DNA from: a virus | Length of the DNA: 26,158 nucleotides | Direction: 5' to 3' (one strand) | IMG/VR virus record: IMGVR_UViG_3300050821_006121 | Coordinates: 64,001 to 90,158 of that record | Part shown: piece by piece, positions 1-6,436 of the stretch | Position numbering within the stretch: the stretch's first letter is position 1 | Layout of the letters: each line of letters begins with the position of its first letter | Notes under the pieces: generated by a model | Seen by the model: only the letters and a program-made list of their open reading frames with translations | Told to the model about the DNA's origin: nothing | Database searches by the model: none | Made by a program: the position numbers and the translations under genes

Positions 1-1
1 C

Positions 2-724
2 CAGGCCGTCAACCAGATGTTCTCCTGGTTCCACGCGCTTGCGGGCAACCCGGACGTCGCCTTCCCGGCGCTGCTCCGCTCGTTCAACTTCGACCCGCGG
101 AGGCTCGTGCCGCAGCAACAGCAGCAGCCAGTCGCGCAGCCTGGCAATCAACAGCCGCAAGCGGCGGCAGTTGGTGCCGACGGGAAGCCGATCGCCGCAG
201 CCCAGCCCGCCGACGCCGTGCCGCCCGCGGTCCAGAACTACATCAACCAGATCACCAACAAGCTGTCCCAGCTGGAGAACGCCTTCTCCCAGAAGATCGG
301 GGCGGTCGAGAACACCTTCCAGCAGCAGTCCGAGGCCAAGACCCAGGAGGTCCTCATGAACTGGGCCAAGGACAAGCCGCACTTCGAGAAGGTCCGCGTG
401 CTGATGAGCCAGCTCATTGCGTCCGGCGCCGTTCCCCTGAAGGACGGGAGGGTCGACCTCGACGGCGCCTACGACGCGGCGATCTACGCCAACCCCGAGG
501 TCCGGGGGTCGCTCCAGGCCGAGCAGCAGAAGGCCGCCCAGGCGGCCCAGATTGCCGCCGCGGCCAAGGAGAAGGCCGCCCAGCAGGCGGCGGCCGACAA
601 GGCGCGCAAGACCAACGTCTCGCTCGCGCCGTCGGCGCCAGGCCAGGCCCCGGCGCCCAAGGCCAAGAAGGGCCGCAGCGTCCGCGAGTCGCTCAAGGAC
701 GCGATGGAAGAACTCAACGCGTAA
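2..724 (+). CDS. Scaffolding-type head assembly protein (5' end outside window)
   Basis: The reading frame is open from the first bases, so the true start lies upstream; the ATG at 17 is probably internal. After a Q/P/A-rich stretch (about residues 30-70 from that ATG) come a helical, coiled-coil-prone region (about 75-115), a short globular segment containing NWAKDKPHFEKVR, then an A/K/Q-rich helix and a basic tail ending in a helix near the C-terminus. This layout and the position directly before the capsid gene match phage capsid scaffolding proteins, which template procapsid assembly and leave before DNA packaging. The family is inferred from composition and context; no catalytic motif is visible. 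Internal Ala/Lys/Gln repeats may mislead homology searches. Confidence 0.72.
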   Translation, partial: QAVNQMFSWFHALAGNPDVAFPALLRSFNFDPRRLVPQQQQQPVAQPGNQQPQAAAVGADGKPIAAAQPADAVPPAVQNYINQITNKLSQLENAFSQKIGAVENTFQQQSEAKTQEVLMNWAKDKPHFEKVRVLMSQLIASGAVPLKDGRVDLDGAYDAAIYANPEVRGSLQAEQQKAAQAAQIAAAAKEKAAQQAAADKARKTNVSLAPSAPGQAPAPKAKKGRSVRESLKDAMEELNA

Positions 725-741
725 GTGCGAAAGGAAACAAG

Positions 742-870
742 ATGACAAAATTTATCGAGAACGTGTTGTTCGGACTCGCCTTCGGCATCGGTTTCGTGAT
801 CGCGAGCAACGTGCTCGCCTTCATCGCCTCGATGCTCAGCGGAGGACACTTTCCGGTGGCCCACTACTAG
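742..870 (+). CDS. Small single-span membrane protein (42 aa)
   Basis: This ORF starts 17 nt after the scaffolding-type gene with an AAAGGAA ribosome site upstream. It encodes a short N-terminal segment (MTKFIENV), one hydrophobic helix rich in L, F, G, I and A (about residues 8-34), and a short tail ending FPVAHY. It has GC-rich codon use like the virion genes. Function is unknown; small membrane proteins in phages are often lysis or superinfection proteins, but nothing here distinguishes these. Confidence 0.6.
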   Translation: MTKFIENVLFGLAFGIGFVIASNVLAFIASMLSGGHFPVAHY

Positions 871-874
871 TGCG

Positions 875-982
875 GTGCGGTGGCACCTGGTCGCGGTGAT
901 CATGGCAGGCGTCGCGCTGGCCTGCCTGCTGACGTGGCTTAGCTCGCTTGTCTGGCCGCCGCCGCATCCATTTTGGGTATGA
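875..982 (+). CDS. Possible small membrane peptide (35 aa)
   Basis: A GTG at 875 follows the preceding stop by 4 nt and opens a frame that gives VRWHLVAVIM followed by a hydrophobic helix (AGVALACLLTWLSSLVW) and a proline-rich end. Later starts at 896 (GTG) or 902 (ATG) are possible. There is no clear Shine-Dalgarno sequence. The helix and tight spacing favour a real gene, translationally coupled to the one before, but the length makes this uncertain. Confidence 0.35.
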   Translation: MRWHLVAVIMAGVALACLLTWLSSLVWPPPHPFWV

Positions 983-990
983 TTTAGAGC

Positions 991-1019
991 TTTACTAGGC
1001 CCCAGATTTGAGTCAAAAT
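991..1019 (+). promoter_or_regulatory. Promoter-like element (TTTACT, 17-nt spacer, CAAAAT)
   Basis: TTTACT at 991-996 is followed after exactly 17 nt by CAAAAT at 1014-1019, just ahead of the gene at 1043. It is the weakest -10 in the set, but the -35 word and spacing match the other elements in this window at 2928, 6437, 14869, 16565 and 24187. It would serve the gene at 1043 and the homing endonuclease at 1328. Confidence 0.5.
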
Positions 1020-1042
1020 GCTTCTAACCATAGGAGCATGGA

Positions 1043-1324
1043 ATGAGCGGTAGCACTTCGGCAATTTTTGCGAAACAAGACAAGAAGCGGGACGAGGCCA
1101 AGCGGCTGTTTGCCAGGGCCGTTCGGCTCTCCATGGAGGCCGATTATCTCGTCGGGCACTGTCTTCAGGACGAAAACATTGAGAACGCCATCGGCCTGCT
1201 TGCCCAGACTGATATTTGGAAACGACTCGTAGACGGCGCACTTGAGTGTCACGACTCTGAAGAAGAGATGCTGAACCACGCGTTTGATCTATCGGAATTG
1301 GTGGCGCTCTCGCTCATCGCCTAA
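1043..1324 (+). CDS. Hypothetical protein, 93 aa, helical and acidic
   Basis: The ATG follows a TAGGAG ribosome site. The product is soluble, mostly helical and acidic toward the C-terminus (residues such as DSEEEMLNHAFDLSELV). No domain is recognised. Its composition is less GC-rich than the flanking virion genes, which suggests an accessory origin. It is followed after 3 nt by the homing endonuclease gene, and the two probably share the promoter-like element at 991. Confidence 0.7.
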   Translation: MSGSTSAIFAKQDKKRDEAKRLFARAVRLSMEADYLVGHCLQDENIENAIGLLAQTDIWKRLVDGALECHDSEEEMLNHAFDLSELVALSLIA

Positions 1325-1327
1325 CTC

Positions 1328-2182
1328 GTGTTTCTCGACAATAAATACACGCGCTGGTATCACGGCATTGTCGTGAAGGCCAAAGCCCGTGACAAAGTGA
1401 CTGAGTACACTGAGCGCCACCATATCATCCCGAAGGCGTTCGGTGGCGGCAACAATGCCGGAAACTTGGTCAACTTCACTTTCCGCGAGCACTTCCTGGC
1501 GCACTGGCTCTTGACTAAGATGGTTGAGGGTAGAGATCGGCGGCGCATGTGGAGCGCGCTGGTCATGATGCGGCGCGTTCACTCTGGCCGCATCGTCGCA
1601 GCTTGGCAGTATGATCTAGCAAAGGTCGCGGGTCGAAATGCCTTTTTTGGACGACGTCACACAGACAAGACCAAGGCGCGATTACGCGAGGTCAATCTTG
1701 GCCATGTTTCTACGCTGCGTGGCATCCCGCGTTCAGAAAAGACTCGACAAAAGATCAGCGCGACGCGAATATCTCGTGGCATTGGTCACACGGTCGAGTC
1801 TAGAGCAAAGATTGGTCGCTCTCTTCTTGGTAACAAACATCTCTTAGGTCATCAGCATACCCAAGAGACTCGTGAGAAAATGCGTGCGTCACATATCGGT
1901 ATCACGCACACCGAGGAAGCCAAACGAAAGATTGGCGTAGCAAGTCGAGCGAGAATGCTCGGCACAAAACATACAGAAGAACATAAACGCAAGATTGGTG
2001 AAGCCTCGAAGCGGATGCATGCCGCTCGGCGTCTTGCGAAACAGAATGCCGGCCACAGCCGGATAAACCCCAACCAACTACCTCTTCCTAAAATCGCAGT
2101 CTCACAAGACGCGGCCGGGATGGGTTCGGCAGTAATTCCCGTCAGACAAACTGGCGTGGCGATGGCTCGCGCGATCCATTAG
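1328..2182 (+). CDS. Free-standing HNH homing endonuclease with NUMOD3 repeats
   Basis: GTG start 3 nt after the previous stop; 284 residues. The N-terminal catalytic segment (about residues 25-62) reads YTERHHIIPKAFGGGNN, then a conserved NLVNFTFREHFLAHWLL, the pattern of phage HNH endonucleases. Residues about 108-230 hold six NUMOD3-type DNA-binding repeats with the HT-E--R-KI core (for example ITHTEEAKRKIG and TKHTEEHKRKIG). The protein is strongly basic. These enzymes cut DNA lacking the mobile element and drive gene conversion. This one is not inside an intron: it lies 36 nt before the MCP start, next to several ORF-less introns it might mobilise. Composition is more AT-rich than the virion genes, consistent with transfer. 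Confidence 0.9.
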   Translation: MFLDNKYTRWYHGIVVKAKARDKVTEYTERHHIIPKAFGGGNNAGNLVNFTFREHFLAHWLLTKMVEGRDRRRMWSALVMMRRVHSGRIVAAWQYDLAKVAGRNAFFGRRHTDKTKARLREVNLGHVSTLRGIPRSEKTRQKISATRISRGIGHTVESRAKIGRSLLGNKHLLGHQHTQETREKMRASHIGITHTEEAKRKIGVASRARMLGTKHTEEHKRKIGEASKRMHAARRLAKQNAGHSRINPNQLPLPKIAVSQDAAGMGSAVIPVRQTGVAMARAIH

Positions 2183-2218
2183 GTGGTCCACGCAACTCGA
2201 ACCCGAAAGGAGATAGTT

Positions 2219-5200
2219 GTGGCATTTCCCAACCTTCGCATGAGGGCCGTCGAGTAGAACAAGGACTCGACGGGATGGCGACGAACTCGGTGGAAGTCCG
2301 ATGCCCGGCCCTAGCGGCGCGGAAGGACAATACCGAACCAAACTTGCAGACAACTGCATGAAGTGTGTAACGAGCATGGGTCGCCCCCGGAAGGGATGAT
2401 GTGCTCTGAGCTCTGCGGGAACGCAGAGAACCAAACAGAAATGATTTGGTCGGAATCCGTGGTTCGGATTCTAGTAACAATCCTGAAGCGAAATCGTCAC
2501 GACCACCCTTCGCAATCGTACCGGGGAATTAGCCGACAACATGAGCAGGAATAACGCTGCTCTGCTTCGGTTGACTCGCCGCGGAAACCTGAAGACGTTC
2601 TCAGGTGGCCGCACGATTGTGCAGGAGTTGAATTACGCCGATAACCAAACTTTCCAATGGTATTCGGGATATCAGACTTTGAATATCGCTCCTTCGCAGG
2701 TGTTTACTGCGGCGGAGTACCCGATCCGACAGGCGGCGGTTGCCGTTTCCATCTCTGGTCTGGAAGAGCTTCAGAACAGCGGTGAAGAGGCAATCATCGA
2801 TCTTTTGGAATCGCGGATAATGAACGCAGAAGATACGTTCATGAACGGTCGAGTGGCCGTTTGAAAACTGGGTGAATTCGGTGAAACTCCCACGTGGACA
2901 ATACCGAGCCAAGCTGCAAGTGTAGGGTTTACTAGGCCACCACAATGGGCTAGAATATCTCAGGAGTGCAGAAGGTGTAGAGACTAGCGGGTGACGAAAG
3001 AATAACCCCGCCACGAGCGCCCAGCAGGCTAGGATGATTAGAGTAAACGATCTTACGGGAAGACGCAGCGGCCATCTGGTTGTTATCGGTCGCGGCCCTA
3101 ACTGCGCTAAAAGCAGCGCCCAATGGTTTTGTCAGTGTGACTGCGGTAATTGCGTACTTGTCAGAGGACAGTATCTTGTTGACAGTAAGCGCGGCTATCG
3201 TCAAAATTACTGCTCACACCAGTGTGGCTTGCGTTTAGCAAAAATTAGGATCGATGTAACTGGACAGCGTTTCAGTCGTCTAACTGCGGTTCGCTTTGCG
3301 AATAAGACAAACACCAACGGCGAAGCTTTGTGGCAATTTTTGTGTGATTGCGGAACGGTGGTAACAGCCAGCGTTGCTGATGTTAGACACAGACACACAC
3401 AGAGTTGCGGGTGCTTGCATAGAGAGAATCACTTTATACATGGCAAAAGTGATACCGCAGAATATAGGACTGAGCGCACACGAAAGTGGCGTGAGATACA
3501 CCCTGAAAGAAGTCACAACTTTACTCGGGAGAGTCAGAAAAAACGCGCCCTCCGTACACCCAAATGGCTAACCGAAGAACACGTCATGCAGATGGGTGCC
3601 TTTTATCGGGAAGCTAATCAAAAGACCAGAGAAACCGGCGTTCCTCACGATGTCGACCATATTTACCCGTTGCTCGGTAAATTATCTAGCGGTCTACACG
3701 TTCCTTGGAATTTGCAAGTTCTCACTGCCGAAGAAAACCGTAAGAAGTCCAATCATCCTCCTGAACATATAGTCCAATCCGGACGGTAACGTTCGGTATG
3801 TGTCTGATAAAGAACAGACATCGTTAACGCCCTCAGCTCTCGCAGGGCATCTACGGCGACGGATCGGTGACCAACTCGGTCGGCGGTCTCCAGCTGCTGG
3901 TCGCGGCCTCCCCGACCACGGGCGTCGTTGGCGGCATCGACCGAAGCCAATGGACCTTCTGGCAAAACCAGACCTGGTCCGCGGCCACGAACGGCGGCAC
4001 GGTCCTCAGTTCTGCAACCATCCTTCAACAGATGGACGCGCTGTGGGTCATGCTGGTCAGAGGCCGGGACTTCCCGGACCTGATCATCGCCGACAACGTG
4101 ACCTACAAGTACTACCTGAACGCGCTGCAGGCCATCCAGCGCATCCAGACGGAAAATGCGGCTCCCGACATGGCGGAAGCTGGCTTCCAGAGCCTCAAGT
4201 ACCTGAACGCCGACGTCGTCCTCGACGGTGGCTTCCAGGGCTTCGCCTCGGATCCGCTGCCGCCGCAGGTGTCGACTTCGACGTCGGCACTCGGTGGTGC
4301 GCCTAGCACGACTATGTACTTTGAGATTCCGGTGGTGTATAATTAGCCGGTGATCACGGAGCCATAGGAGTACCCAGTGAAGTTCAGCCCCTCGTACCTA
4401 GCCGGCCTTTTTGACGGTGAAGGTTGCATCTTTATCTCCCGCAGAATGCCTAGACGGACGATGATCGCTCCGTACTACATGTTCACAGCGGGCATAAATA
4501 TGTGCCACCGGCCTTTGATCGAGGGACTGGCCCAGGAGTTCGATTGCAACGTAGTTACGCATCGCAAGGACCTGAGAAACCCAAAACATTCGATTGCTTA
4601 CGAAGTTCTCTTCGCCAGCAATCGAGCACGAACATTCATCACACTGATCTACGATGAACTGATCGTCAAGAAGGAGCAGGCTCGCCTCGCTCTTATTTTT
4701 CAGGAAAACTTGAATGCGTATCGCGGCAAGTTCCTGTACATGTCCAAGCCTGAACAAGAGGCTCTGGTAGCATGGCGCGAACGAATCAGACTCCAGGTTA
4801 AGGCTCTAAAAAAGCAGACTCCAATAGGTGCTCTTGATTGGAATGTTGGCGAATTCGGTGGACCTCCGATGCCCGGCCTCGACGAGGTGCGGAAGGACAA
4901 TACCGAACCAAGCAGCGGCTAACCACCGCGGGCGTGCGTAACGAACAAGTGCCAACCCCGAAAGGGAAGATATGTTCTGTTCTCTACGGGAACGTAGAGA
5001 GGACGGCAGAAATGACCGTCCCTGATTTGAATGGTCAGTAACAACAAAGCCTGAATACGAAGTACATTCACTGGAGACCACATTCTCGACGCAATATGGT
5101 CCCGCTCGACCCTGATCGCTTCTCAGTCAATCAGGACGCTGGTCAGGCTCTTCACTGAGTCAGACAGGCCCGCCGCAGAGACAAACGGCTGTGTGCGGAA

Positions 5201-5742
5201 TGGTGACAAAGTCGGTGAACATCCGATGCCCGGTTGCAGGAATTTTCAATAAAAATTCATGCAGTGCGGAAGGACAATACCGAACCAAGCGTGCGGAGAT
5301 TACCTCCGCATGAGCGTGTGTAACGAGCAGATGTCACCCCCGGAAGGGAAGGTGTGCTCTGGACTCTGCGGGAACGCAGAGAGGTTAGCGGAAACGACTA
5401 GCCCCCGACAAACGTCGGTGTAACAAATTCGATGATCCGATTGATTGGATGGGCCGGGAACATGACCCTGAGCAACGCGTAGAAAGATGCGCCCTCACTT
5501 AGGTGAGGAAAACCGGATGAAACGGGGAAACTCTCGCGAGAGACAATCCCGTACCAAGCCGCAGACCTAAAATGCTGCGGAAGGTCTAGAGACTAGTCGG
5601 TGACGAAAGAATAATCCGACCACGAGCCTCCGGCGCCGCAAGGCGATGATATAGTCCGAGCTGCATGGGTGACCTGCAGAAGTTTTGGATAAAGAGCCAA
5701 AACGATAACACAACTGTTCTTCAGGGCGTGCTTACCGCTTAA
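2219..5742 (+). CDS. Major capsid protein, split into six exons by five group I introns
   Basis: Spliced order (boundaries within about 3 nt): 2219-2235, 2486-2849, 3837-4321, 5050-5140, 5432-5480, 5717-5742. These sum to 1032 nt, a 343-residue protein plus stop. The GTG start follows AAAGGAG and gives MAFPNL; joined to exon 2 it reads MAFPNLSEIVTTTLRNRTG. Later joins read FMNG-LSQGIYGDG, MYF-LNTKYIHWRPH, SVNQDA-MIRLIGWAG and TLSNA-FLQGVLTA, each continuing a known podovirus capsid family as I recall it (WYSGYQTLNI, AAVAVSISGLEELQNSG, VGGIDRSQWTFW). Without splicing, every exon runs into a stop at the intron edge. The product is the shell subunit that assembles on the scaffold encoded just upstream. 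Exon joins were inferred by frame, protein continuity and P1 pairing, not by RNA data. Confidence 0.9.
2236..2485 (+). ncRNA. Group I intron 1 in MCP (ORF-less, about 250 nt)
   Basis: Core features: exon CCTT can pair with GAGG (P1); a nine-base-pair P2 hairpin (CCGTCGAGT with ACTCGACGG); the P4/Q string GGACAATACCGAACCAA; P7 as GAGCA (2372-2376) with TGCTC (2402-2406); and a P9 hairpin CTCTGCG-GGAA-CGCAGAG (2411-2428). It belongs to the same family as introns 3 and 4. The 5' and 3' boundaries are uncertain by one base, with no effect on the protein. It encodes no endonuclease, so mobility would need help in trans. Confidence 0.82.
2486..2849 (+). CDS. MCP exon 2 (N-terminal third of capsid protein)
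   Basis: Carries SEIVTTTLRNR through ESRIMNAEDTFMNG. It can be misread as an independent 107-aa gene from the ATG at 2541 to a stop in the intron at 2862-2864; the last four residues of that reading (RVAV) are intron sequence. The exon ends GGT, which pairs with intron bases GCCGTT to form a six-base P1 helix with the usual U-G pair at the splice site. Confidence 0.85.
2928..2956 (+). promoter_or_regulatory. Promoter-like element inside intron 2 (TTTACT-N17-TAGAAT)
   Basis: TTTACT at 2928-2933 and TAGAAT at 2951-2956 are separated by 17 nt, with GGGC directly before the -10. It lies in the enlarged P6 loop of intron 2, about 80 nt before the HNH gene at 3034. The related intron 5 has a short P6 loop here, so the element looks inserted. 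It would let the endonuclease be transcribed without the capsid transcript. Confidence 0.6.
3034..3789 (+). CDS. Intron-encoded HNH homing endonuclease with two zinc-ribbon-like modules
   Basis: 251 residues. Two cysteine modules of the kind paired with phage HNH enzymes: residues 33-64 (FCQCDCG ... YCSHQCG) and 104-127 (CDCG ... SCGCL). The C-terminal nuclease (about 180-241) has DVDHI (206-210), then GLHVPWNLQVL and EENRKKSNH, giving the His-Asn-His/Asn set. The enzyme is expected to cut the intronless capsid gene near the exon 2/exon 3 junction. Its 3' end overlaps the intron core: the 3' P7 strand at 3770-3774 lies inside the codons for HIVQ. An intron-internal promoter-like element lies 80 nt upstream. 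Composition is less GC-rich than the exons. Confidence 0.9.
   Translation: MIRVNDLTGRRSGHLVVIGRGPNCAKSSAQWFCQCDCGNCVLVRGQYLVDSKRGYRQNYCSHQCGLRLAKIRIDVTGQRFSRLTAVRFANKTNTNGEALWQFLCDCGTVVTASVADVRHRHTQSCGCLHRENHFIHGKSDTAEYRTERTRKWREIHPERSHNFTRESQKKRALRTPKWLTEEHVMQMGAFYREANQKTRETGVPHDVDHIYPLLGKLSSGLHVPWNLQVLTAEENRKKSNHPPEHIVQSGR
3837..4321 (+). CDS. MCP exon 3 (central part of capsid protein)
   Basis: Begins CTC TCG CAG after an intron-terminal G and encodes LSQGIYGDGSVTNSVGG through GGAPSTTMYF. It can be misread as a separate 159-aa gene from a GTG at 3867 ending IPVVYN; the sequence after MYF is intron 3. The segment includes VVGGIDRSQWTFW and LWVMLVRGRDFPDLII, the core of the capsid fold family. 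Confidence 0.85.
4315..4343 (+). promoter_or_regulatory. Promoter-like element at exon 3/intron 3 junction (TGTACT-N17-TATAAT)
   Basis: TGTACT (4315-4320), a 17-nt spacer and a perfect TATAAT (4338-4343) precede the LAGLIDADG gene by about 35 nt. The -35 lies in capsid codons for TMYF and the -10 overlaps the 3' strand of P1. It differs by one base in the -35 from the other elements of the window. It could drive the intron 3 endonuclease. Confidence 0.45.
4322..5049 (+). ncRNA. Group I intron 3 in MCP (728 nt, carries LAGLIDADG endonuclease)
   Basis: Same family as introns 1 and 4: P4 TTCGGT with ACCGAA, Q string GGACAATACCGAACCAAGC, P7 as GAACA (4944-4948) with TGTTC (4974-4978), and P9 CTCTACG-GGAA-CGTAGAG (4983-5000). 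The P7 and P9 sequences differ from introns 1 and 4 by paired changes that keep the helices. Exon bases ATGTACT can pair with GGTGTAT to form P1, placing the U-G pair one base before the junction that best restores the protein (TT|CCTGAAT), so the 5' site is uncertain by about one base. The endonuclease gene occupies the 5' side and runs into the core. Confidence 0.83.
4377..4922 (+). CDS. Intron-encoded LAGLIDADG homing endonuclease
   Basis: GTG start preceded by ATAGGAG; 181 residues. One LAGLIDADG motif near the N-terminus (LAGLFDGEGC, residues 8-17) with the acidic catalytic residue in DGEG, so the enzyme should act as a homodimer. The body contains the expected alternating strands and helices up to about residue 150. 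The last 30 residues are translated from the intron core (P3, P4, P5 and Q elements at 4851-4915), so the tail is probably forced by RNA structure and not by enzyme function. Target: the intronless site at the exon 3/exon 4 junction of the capsid gene. Confidence 0.9.
   Translation: MKFSPSYLAGLFDGEGCIFISRRMPRRTMIAPYYMFTAGINMCHRPLIEGLAQEFDCNVVTHRKDLRNPKHSIAYEVLFASNRARTFITLIYDELIVKKEQARLALIFQENLNAYRGKFLYMSKPEQEALVAWRERIRLQVKALKKQTPIGALDWNVGEFGGPPMPGLDEVRKDNTEPSSG
5141..5431 (+). ncRNA. Group I intron 4 in MCP (ORF-less, 291 nt)
   Basis: Family of introns 1 and 3: GGACAATACCGAACCAAGC (Q), P7 as GAGCA (5325-5329) with TGCTC (5355-5359), P9 CTCTGCG-GGAA-CGCAGAG from 5364. The loop capping P5 is replaced by a 27-nt palindrome (5236-5262) absent from introns 1 and 3. 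Boundaries may shift by 3 nt: P1 pairing CTGGT with GTCAG would place the junction at 5143/5435, giving NQDAG-IRLIG in place of NQDA-MIRLIG, with total length unchanged. Confidence 0.8.
5236..5262 (+). repeat. 27-nt palindromic element, copy 1 (in intron 4)
   Basis: Imperfect inverted repeat with arms GCAGGAATTTT and AAAATTCATGC (one mismatch) around a five-base loop. It is identical at 24 of 27 positions to the palindrome at 20861-20887. Here it forms a peripheral hairpin of a group I intron, where an insertion would be tolerated. Confidence 0.7.
5481..5716 (+). ncRNA. Group I intron 5 in MCP (ORF-less, 236 nt)
   Basis: Family of intron 2: Q-like string GAGACAATCCCGTACCAAGC, P6 hairpin CCGCAG with CTGCGG, P7 as GACTA (5591-5595) with TAGTC (5652-5656), and GGTGACGAAAGAATAA in the P7.1/7.2 region shared almost exactly with intron 2. 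Exon GCGT can pair with GCGC (U-G at the splice site). The last base is G, and joining T|TT restores TLSNAFLQGVLTA. It is the smallest of the five and encodes no protein. Confidence 0.82.
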
Positions 5743-5750
5743 AGCAAAGT

Positions 5751-5775
5751 CCTCGCCGGCTGATCACCGGCGGGG
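5751..5775 (+). terminator. Hairpin after MCP, possible terminator
   Basis: Nine-base stem CCTCGCCGG/CCGGCGGGG with one G-T pair and a seven-base loop, 8 nt after the MCP stop. It is followed by CACCATTTTCC, so the T-run is short and offset; termination may be partial, which would lower expression of downstream genes relative to the capsid. Confidence 0.5.
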
Positions 5776-5863
5776 CACCATTTTCCGCGGCAGAAACCAA
5801 TCGGCCGCCTCCTCGGTCAGACCATCCCCGTCACACTCAACTCAAAGATAAGGAGGAGGCCTC

Positions 5864-6427
5864 ATGGCTTTCATCTACTCAACCACCACGGAAAGCGGCA
5901 TCGACATCAACGCCGTGTTCCAGAACAACACCGGCACGCCCGAGTACCCGGCGCCCCCGTTCCTCGCAGGCGAGCTCGCCTGGGGAACTGACGGCTCCGA
6001 GTTCGTCTACGCCACCAGCTCGATCACCATCGCGGCAGGATCTGTCGTGGTGTTCTCCCCGACCCCCGGCAGCTGGTCCGTCGCCCTTCTGACCAATACC
6101 CTTGGCCGCACCGAGTTCGGCCTCCTGGTTGGCGTCACGGGCGGGGCGACCGGCTCGGTCAACGTCCCGGCTCCGTCGGGCACGGTCACCGGCAACTACT
6201 TCTGGGTCCAGCGCGCTGGCATCGCCCAGAAGGTGCTCTCGGGTCCGTCGCTCGGCACCACGTTCGCGGCTCTCCACACCTCGGCCAACGCCGGCCAGGT
6301 CGGGGCCACGGGCGGCGCGGGCACGTCGGCCACGGTCTCCGGCATCGTGTTCAGCCAGGTTCCGACGGCCACTGCGGTCGGCTACAACGCCGTCCTCAAC
6401 TACCCGACGGTCGGCGCTGCGGACTAA
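5864..6427 (+). CDS. Probable head decoration / minor capsid protein (187 aa)
   Basis: A very strong ribosome site (AAGGAGGAGG) precedes the ATG. The product is rich in G, A, T, S and V with few charges, typical of beta-structured virion proteins; residues about 40-130 resemble the beta-sandwich composition of decoration proteins (GELAWGTDGSEFVYA, NYFWVQRAG). It lies directly after the capsid gene, where decoration proteins commonly sit. No specific family is recognised, so the role is inferred from context, composition and expected high expression. Confidence 0.65.
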   Translation: MAFIYSTTTESGIDINAVFQNNTGTPEYPAPPFLAGELAWGTDGSEFVYATSSITIAAGSVVVFSPTPGSWSVALLTNTLGRTEFGLLVGVTGGATGSVNVPAPSGTVTGNYFWVQRAGIAQKVLSGPSLGTTFAALHTSANAGQVGATGGAGTSATVSGIVFSQVPTATAVGYNAVLNYPTVGAAD

Positions 6428-6436
6428 AGGAAGGGC

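Larger units (their letters stand above)
2850..3836 (+). ncRNA. Group I intron 2 in MCP (987 nt, carries HNH endonuclease)
   Basis: P1: exon AACGGT pairs with GCCGTT at the 5' end; P10: GAG of the intron pairs with exon-3 CTC. The core shows ACAATACCGAGCCAAGC (Q), P7 as GACTA (2982-2986) with TAGTC (3770-3774), and after the 5' P7 strand a hairpin region GCGGGTGACGAAAGAATAAC resembling P7.1/7.2 of subgroup IA. The endonuclease gene sits between the two P7 strands. The P6 loop is enlarged relative to intron 5 and holds a promoter-like element. The last base is G, as expected. Confidence 0.85.

Noticed and set aside
484-903. Minus-strand frame antisense to the scaffolding-type gene
   Set aside because: It is a shadow of the GC-rich + strand gene; no ribosome site, and its product lacks any recognisable pattern. 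Similar long antisense frames at 7355-7996, 11209-12027, 16578-17354, 18474-19508 and 24763-25851 were rejected for the same reason.
2102-2480. Minus-strand frames across intron 1
   Set aside because: They read through conserved ribozyme stems and have no ribosome site; the + strand RNA structure explains the sequence.
2541-4346. Capsid gene as a frameshifted or broken pseudogene
   Set aside because: Each break coincides with group I intron boundaries and the exons join in frame across all five sites, giving a full-length product.
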